From: Hyperoodon ampullatus
Lineage: Eukaryota; Chordata; Mammalia; Artiodactyla; Ziphiidae
Assembly (NCBI GenBank): GCA_949752795.1
Contig: OX457060.1
Location: forward strand, 106,714,949-106,778,948
DNA: 64,000 bases
Direction: 5' to 3'
In this document: one piece after another, positions 57,654-64,000 of the stretch
Position numbering within the stretch: position 1 is the stretch's first letter
How the letters are laid out: every line of letters begins with the position of its first letter
The notes under the pieces: generated by a model
Database searches by the model: none
Seen by the model: only the letters and a program-made list of their open reading frames with translations
Told to the model about the DNA's origin: nothing
Position numbers and translations under genes: made by a program

Positions 57654-57838
57654 AAATGGTTCTCAATGTGTGGTTTCCAGGACCAGGAATATGTGCATCT
57701 TATGGGAGTTGTTAGAAATGCAAATTCGTGGTCCAAGCCCCAAAACTACTGAATCAGAAACTCAGGGGGAGAGTATCTTGTGTTTTAACCAGCCCTCCCA
57801 GGGATTCAGATGCAGGCTCAAGTTTGATAATTGTTGAT
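57654..57838 (+). mobile_element. MER20 (hAT-type DNA transposon)
   Basis: aatggttctcaatgtgtggt, gttgttagaaatgcaaattc, ctactgaatcagaaactcag, tgttttaaccagccctccca and ggattcagatgcaggctcaa follow MER20 from end to end in sense orientation. It lies in intron 2. Confidence 0.85.
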
Positions 57839-58844
57839 CTAGTGCTGTTAAAAATCACAGATTGCAGCCCCCTTATTTGGACCTTCGAATCAGACAGAGG
57901 CTCCAGAGGGAGGCTCTGGGAATCACTGTAATAAGTGCCCCATGTGATCCTATGGTGTGGAGAGGCTGGCCACCAGTGATAGATCACCTGTGATAGGTCA
58001 CCTGTGGTAGGGGGCAGGTGAGAGGTGATGAGTGGTCGGTCCCCTCTCAGCATCAGAAGAATGGTTCTTTCTTGTCTGCCTGCCTTTCCTTCCCTTTTCT
58101 CTCCTCCCCTCCCCTTCTCTCTTTTCACCATCCCTCCCTTCTTTTCTCCTTTCTGATAATAAATATGAACAACATTGACATACACAGTGACTTTAAAGAG
58201 GAAGGTGGAATCCATATTCAAGTGACCTAGACCTTGGTAGAGGTGAACTGGGAAGCATACTGCTTATTTGATTATTAATTATGGACTTCCCACAAGAACT
58301 GAGAACTTAGTCCTTGAAACCCTAAGATGCTAATAGAACCAACAATGTCCTATTTGATAGCACATTGTGAATACTTTTAATAGTTTGTGGAGGGTGAAAA
58401 TAAGAAAACTTCAGTGAATTAGCTGACTTTAATAAATAGTTTGATATATCAATAATAAATCCTATTACGACAATCAGTCCCAGGAGAGTAATAAATGCAA
58501 TGCCTAATTCTTTTAGCATACTAGCATATGCAACCCAGTGATCATTTAACTTGGAATATAGGAGCGAAAGCCCCAAATTATAGCTAGATGTAAGAGTGAT
58601 TTTCTAAAGTATCATAACCATAATAGTTTTAAGTGAGGTGTTGTGTAAATGCAAAAACTCTACATATCAGTGTTTTTCCCATAATCTGCATGACTGAATG
58701 AATGGAGAGGATCTTTGGAAGGCTGTCAAATTTCAGTATAGAAAGTGTGGATAATGGTAATGTTTTAGTAAGTATTATTAGAGTTTTCTTGGCATTATCT
58801 TAAATCTAGCCTTCAAATCTATCTCCTGTTTCATACATTGACTT
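57839..58844 (+). other. VGLL3: VGLL3 intron 2, with pyrimidine-rich block
   Basis: 57,850-57,940 may be a second decayed MER-type fragment. A C/T-rich low-complexity block lies at about 58,074-58,155, followed by a canonical AATAAA at 58,158-58,163. No gene is seen. The 155-codon minus frame (57,754-58,221) overlaps the MER20 and the pyrimidine block and is not credible. Confidence 0.5.
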
Positions 58845-59240
58845 ATGCAGCAAATATTTATTAAGGTCCTACTATGTTCTAGGTAGTGGGAATATAGCAG
58901 TGGACAGGAGAGTCTAAGCTTCTACACTCAATGGAGCTTTCTAGTGAAAGAGACAGGCGATATATATATAATGAGGTGCAAGGTATTATTTTACTTAGGG
59001 TGATAACAGATGGTCTCTCTAAGACTTACATTTGAGCACAGACCCGAAGGAAATAAGAGCACTTCTTGTCACACAAATATCTAGGAGAAAATTATTTAAG
59101 GCAGAGGGAACAGCCAGTGCAAAGGCCCTGAGGAAGAACTGAACTTGAGTGTTCAACGAGAAGCCAAAATACTAGTGTGATTGGAATGAAAAGAAGAGGT
59201 ATAAGTAGAGACCAGAATTTTTAGAGCTTTGTATGTTAGT
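58845..59240 (-). mobile_element. L2 LINE 3' region (reverse)
   Basis: gcaaatatttattaaggtcc, tactatgttctaggtagtgg, gaatatagcagtggacagga, catttgagcacagacccgaa, ggcagagggaacagccagtg and caaaggccctgaggaagaac follow the L2 3' end in reverse. It is the best-preserved L2 in the window. Confidence 0.85.
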
Positions 59241-60709
59241 TTATCAGAGTAGCCCAGGCAAACACAGCATGCTCTTCAATTTCCATCTCTTCCTCTTCCA
59301 CTGAGACTATATATATCCTATCTAGTTAACTCACATCATTTTCCCCAATACTCAGGATAATGCATTTCTATGTGAAAAATATGGAATATGAATTGAATGA
59401 TCAAGTGATTAAATTCGATGAACCAAGTTCATACTATGTACCCAGGATTAGAAAGCAAAAAAGTCTTTAATAGAGAATTTATTAGTAATAAGTTGTATGC
59501 AACCTTTGGGTACAGTTTTCTTATTTATAAAATAAGGGGGTTGAATTAAGTGGTTGTTGAAATCTTTTTTTCTATGAAGTTCTATGATTTGAAATGTATT
59601 ATTTACTTTCCACTTGTGAATAAAACTTTGCCATAGTTGTTTCTAGTTGTGAATTAGTGTTTTTAGTTAAGTATACGTAAGTTGGATAAGATTCATATGA
59701 AATCCACAAAATGTAATTAAGGATTTAGCAACTATTGAATATGTTAAAGAGAAGTATAATAAATTGAGATTCCCATGTCTAGTTAAGAGAGTTGCTGGAA
59801 ATATTGTATTAATTGCCAAAGCAACACAGGTTTGCATAATGCGGTCTTTGGTTGGATTATGTTTGTTTTGGGTTCAAGTTTGGACCTTATTACTGCCTGA
59901 TTGCAATGTTATCTTCGATTAATTCTCAAAGTCTCTCTGAGATTAACTTCAGCTATAATGTGTGTTGATTAATACCCATCTCCTAGGGTTGTGTTGTAAA
60001 GATATTTTGATAATATATATGAATTATTTGGCATAAGGCTTGATGCAAGGCACTGACTGAAGGTCAGATGCCTTTTCTCTCTTCCTTAAGTAAGTTTCAA
60101 TTCATTTGGCACATAGAAAACCAACCTTGGGTTTTTATTCAGAAACAGTGTTTTCTGGGAGTTTGTATTCCTGGCAAAAACACAGTGTTTTGGACATACT
60201 AAGTACTCAAGGTTATTGACAATGTTGATGGCTGTGGCAATAATACTTTAGGAGGAGCTGCTGACCAGCTGTATTAAATTAAAGGGTCTAATTTATGGCA
60301 TGAGGTTTTTACAGTGCTACACAAGTGCTACAGTACTTCAAAGGAATTTAAAACTGAATTATGTTTGGTTGCAGAATGTATTTCCACAGTAAATCTTTAG
60401 GCAAATGATAGAGTGTCAGCTAATGATGGAACAGCGGTCATACGTTACGTCTGTATCTTGATGGAGTTAGGAAAGCCCTCTTTAGACGTTTTGCAGCTTT
60501 GAGGCAAACAGTTGACAGTAAATATTTGTACTTTATTTGACATGACATTATAATGACTACCTCTTCTCCCATTATATCCCCTCATGGATTGAGTAGGGTT
60601 TCTCAGTTAAGAAAACCTAATGAATCTGTCTCCTCATCCCATCCAATAGAAGCATCGGCTTCAAATATGTCTATTCACTGACCTCAGTGCTTAAGTGTTA
60701 TTACAGAAA
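59241..60709 (+). other. VGLL3: VGLL3 intron 2, nothing recognised
   Basis: AT-rich with no nameable repeat, RNA gene or ORF. Confidence 0.5.
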
Positions 60710-60746
60710 GTGTGTGTGTGTGTGCGTGTGTGTGTGTGTGTGTGTA
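60710..60746. repeat. (GT)n microsatellite
   Basis: About 18 GT units with a single C interruption (tgtgcgtgtg), in intron 2. Confidence 0.95.
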
Positions 60747-63700
60747 GGGAAAGCGAGTAGTTAAGTCAAGACATAGACAAATATGTCACTGGCTTAAAAA
60801 CTATGCTGAGTGGTAAACTTGATATACTTTTTCTTGTTGTAGTTGAAAAGTAAATGTTTTCTGCATGACTGATCTACATCTGTCTTCCTGGAGCAACATT
60901 CTCATAAGAAAGCCCTCTCAAAATGAGCATTAAACTTAGCAAAGAGGAGGAAGGTGAGAGAGGGCCTATCTCCTGGGCCAACTGAGACAGGGACTGAGAG
61001 AGTTGGGCGGCATCTCTAAGAGGCACTGGAAGTAATCGCTGCTGGGAAGCTTAGAACAAACACGTGGGAGGAAATTGAGGCCTGGTTTATCTCATTGCCC
61101 TGCCTCCAAGGAGTAGGGCATCTGACAGCACCCCTTGAAACTCTCACTTTAGAGTCACAAGGCCCATTTTTGAGCAACTCTAGAACAAAATACCTGGAGG
61201 GCAGTCTTTTGATATAATGGTACTGCTTAATACCTGAGTGACAGAAAACACTGGAACACGTATCATTTCACCTCTGACCCAATGATTTGTTTTTATGGGA
61301 AGCAGAACAGGAGGAAGGGAATTAAAATTAGAGCTAGGGCCCTCTAGGTTGAGAATGGAGTAGCAGTTTTTTTCACTGAGGTTAATAAAAAGGTAAATAT
61401 TATCTTTTAACATGGATGTTTTCAATCAGTATTTATTCTAAGAATACGTTTTCTGGAGATTTTTAAGATGACTTAAGATAGAGGTTCTACAACATTTTAT
61501 GGCCCCATTTTTCCTTTTAATATAGTTTTCATTTTCTTTTCAAAATTAGGTAACAAAATATTTATTTTTTAACATTATATGTTGAATTTTCTCTTGCATA
61601 AAATGTTTGCCCTTAGGTTGTTTCTCAGAGACACTGAAGTTTAATGTAAAAAATATCCCAGCTACTGTGAAATTGAAAAAACCACCTGATGTTCCATGTT
61701 AAAGTCCTTTATGTCTCTAAGACATATTTCTGCTAAAAACCATGCCAGTGAGATTACTGGGTATGCTTTGGGTGGGTTGTATGGGACAATTTCTTTTTTT
61801 CTTTTTTTGTTGTTGTTTAGAAATAAGGGTGTGTATGCATGTGTAATATTCTTTAATCCCAAATGCAAACTGAACCAAAGTATATTTAGACTTTTTGTAC
61901 ATGTTAGACTCAGTGTTAACGTCATCCAAATATCCAGTATCACTGAGCCCAGTCACCACAGAGTGTGAATATCGCATAGTTCTGAATTGCTAAAAAGTAA
62001 TATTGCATGGAAATAGTGTGTGCAGTTTTTCATAAGCTTTTTCATCCAAAAAATGTGGCTGTGATTAAATACTTGTAAGCAAAGAGTCATGTAATGAAAA
62101 AATTTACACACATATGAAATAAGCACACTGATTCCCAGGCATGAAACAAAGAATATCATCTGTTTCTTTGTATCAAGAATTTCTTTTTTAACAATCAAGA
62201 TACCAGATAGTGGTTTTGAAATGTAGACTTGTCCATAAACATTTTCTGTTCAATATAGTTTCATTTACTTGTAGACTGCAACATTATTTTTGAAAAGGGC
62301 TGCATAGATCTCTGCAAACTTTATGTTAATCTCAGGAGACATACTGACTGGGAAAATATTAAGTTGCTTCTAATTTGATTTTTCCCTGGAGCATTTTAAA
62401 GCTTTGTTCAGCCTCTATGGGGTGCATTTTTTAGAATAGATTTCTACTTTCAATGCTAATGTGTTCACTAATCACAATACAATACATCATAAGTAGGATA
62501 ATATTTTTGGTAAGGAATTTTTTCATTATTCATATTTCTGCACGCATATCCAAAATGCATAAGCATCTGTAAAATAAAATTAGGTCCGTGGACATACAAA
62601 TGGAAAGAAACAAAAGGAAAGCATCCAGGGAAATGACATATACTCTCTGTACTTTTGACATTTTAATGGGGGATATTAATAAAGAGAACTCTCTGTCTCT
62701 GGCACACACCTGTGGGTTGAGTTCAGCTGTTTTTATAATGGGATTCTGGCCCCACAAGAGATACAAATTATGAGCAGAATGAAGGGTTTGCCACCAAAGA
62801 TTGGATCTGTGAGAACAAAGGAGCAGATTGGTGGTGGCAAAGCTGCACTGTATAATATAAGGAACCTCTATAAACTCTTTGTATGAGTTTTAAACTTTAA
62901 ACGTTAACAGCTTTCTACTGTGGGTATGTTAGAAATATTCTACAAATGACCATCATTTAAGGCAAATTGAATTTTCTTCCTACAGCTTACACAATTTTCC
63001 TTCTTGTCATTAGCAGCCGCGTTTCATATGTCAAAGGAAGACCATTCTTAAATAGAACATATTTGCCTCAATGCCAGTAAGTGACTTTAAGTGCTAGTTT
63101 CTGATAGATTGTGATTGTGACAAAACTAAGCCATTCGAGTAAAAGTTTGCCAGGATTGTTGGAAGGTTTGAAGAAGAGGTTGTCCTTTCATCCTTTGCCT
63201 CTTGAAGAATATCATCGCTTAGATTTCCTCAAAGGTTTTGAGCTCCATGGAGATCCTGAGCAGTGGGTGGGAGGAAACTTGAACTGAGACACTGAATAGC
63301 CATCTGTCTATGGATGGGGTGGATGATATCTCTGCTCTAGGGCTGTTGGGGAGAGAGAGGAAGAGCTCACAGTGCTAGTGCCACAGCCTTTAGGGAAGCT
63401 AGAGAAAGGAAATGTTTGAACAACCTGGTGATAATCGTAATTACGTTCATCAAATTACATATGTAGGGGTTGAGTCAAGTTATATAAGCTTTCCCTGAGG
63501 CAAGAAAACTATGTCCTGGAAGTTTATGACGTGAGAACGTGAACATGTCAGACTTCTGAATACTTGTATTTCACAGTACTTCTTAGGATATCTTGCATTC
63601 CATGGAAAGATCTAACAAGGTTCTTTTATGTGGAACCCAGTACAAAAATACTATTTTACTGTACTTGCATGACTAATGTACTAAGCAACTTTATCATTAT

Positions 63701-63774
63701 CTATAGATACAAATACTCCATAAGACATGTCACAGAATGGTTAGAAGTTTGGGGCCAGAAGATATTTGGAATTA
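60747..63774 (+). other. VGLL3: VGLL3 intron 2, nothing recognised
   Basis: No exon resembling the next VGLL3 exon is present. Frames at 61,180-62,198 and 62,530-62,773 lack domains and occur on both strands. No repeat is named. Confidence 0.5.
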
Positions 63775-63925
63775 AATGAGCTCAGATGCCTCATATTTGA
63801 TTGGAAGACACTGAGCCACAGAGAGGCCAACAGATCATTTGGGGTCCTACAATGAGACAGGGTAATTGCTGGGTGTCAGCTTTCTGGCTGAGCACCCCAG
63901 ACTCCCAGGCCAGTGCTTGCTTAGT
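63775..63925 (-). mobile_element. MIR-like fragment (reverse), tentative
   Basis: agacactgagccacagagag followed by gccaacagatcatttggggt resembles the reverse MIR core (actgaggcacagagaggtta...). Confidence 0.4.
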
Positions 63926-64000
63926 TACCCTGTGCTGGAGGCACCTGGCTCTCACTGGAGGTATCAAGCTTTCTAAACACAGTTCTGACTATAACGCTCC

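Noticed and set aside
57754..58221. 155-codon minus-strand ORF in intron 2
   Set aside because: It covers a MER20 and a pyrimidine-rich low-complexity block. The open frame comes from base bias.
56873..64000. Search for VGLL3 exon 3 in the window
   Set aside because: No frame with the expected continuation after LTPLWR and an acceptor in phase 1 was found. The exon must lie beyond the right edge.
1..64000. CRISPR arrays, bacterial operons, phage or other prokaryotic systems
   Set aside because: The sequence is mammalian: introns, SINEs, LINEs and a CpG-island promoter. No regularly spaced direct repeats were seen.

Overview
The window looks like nuclear DNA from a cetacean or a close cetartiodactyl relative. 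The strongest sign is seven tRNA-Glu-derived CHR-type SINEs. These carry the gggcttccctggtggcgcag head, the ttcgtgccc B box and 10-16 bp target-site duplications, and they are abundant in whales and dolphins. I saw no ruminant BovB or Bov-tA repeat. Base composition is AT-rich except for one CpG island, and the ancient mammalian repeats (MIR, L2, MER20, MLT1, old L1) are the normal set.

Only one protein-coding gene can be supported: VGLL3 (vestigial-like family member 3), a TEAD cofactor, on the plus strand. Positions 1-43,300 are its upstream intergenic flank. That flank holds repeats: a minus-strand L1 with ORF2 remnants near the left end, a nested pair of L1s at 35.6-36.7 kb, six of the seven CHR SINEs between 19 and 38.7 kb, and a decayed tRNA-Ile(AAU)-like sequence at 33.7 kb. 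At 43.3-45.0 kb a CpG-island promoter contains a CCAAT box, a TATATAA box and a leader with upstream ORFs. One of these ends exactly at the VGLL3 start (ATGA overlap).

Coding exon 1 (44,640-44,765, 42 codons) is joined across an 11.8 kb intron to exon 2 (56,587-56,872). Exon 2 encodes a pure 14-Glu tract and the Vestigial/Tondu TEAD-binding motif. Exon 2 ends in phase 1, and the rest of the gene lies beyond the right edge, so positions 56,873-64,000 are the 5' part of intron 2.

I did not find an unknown multi-gene system. The observations most worth checking are the uORF/start overlap, the two TEAD-type motifs upstream of the promoter, the coding microsatellite, an open reading frame running 82 codons into intron 2 with a possible intronic polyadenylation site, a tail-less SINE with intact target-site duplications, and the tRNA-Ile-like pseudogene. 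Repeat family names come from recognition by eye, not from a RepeatMasker run. Boundaries of old repeats are good to a few tens of bases at best.
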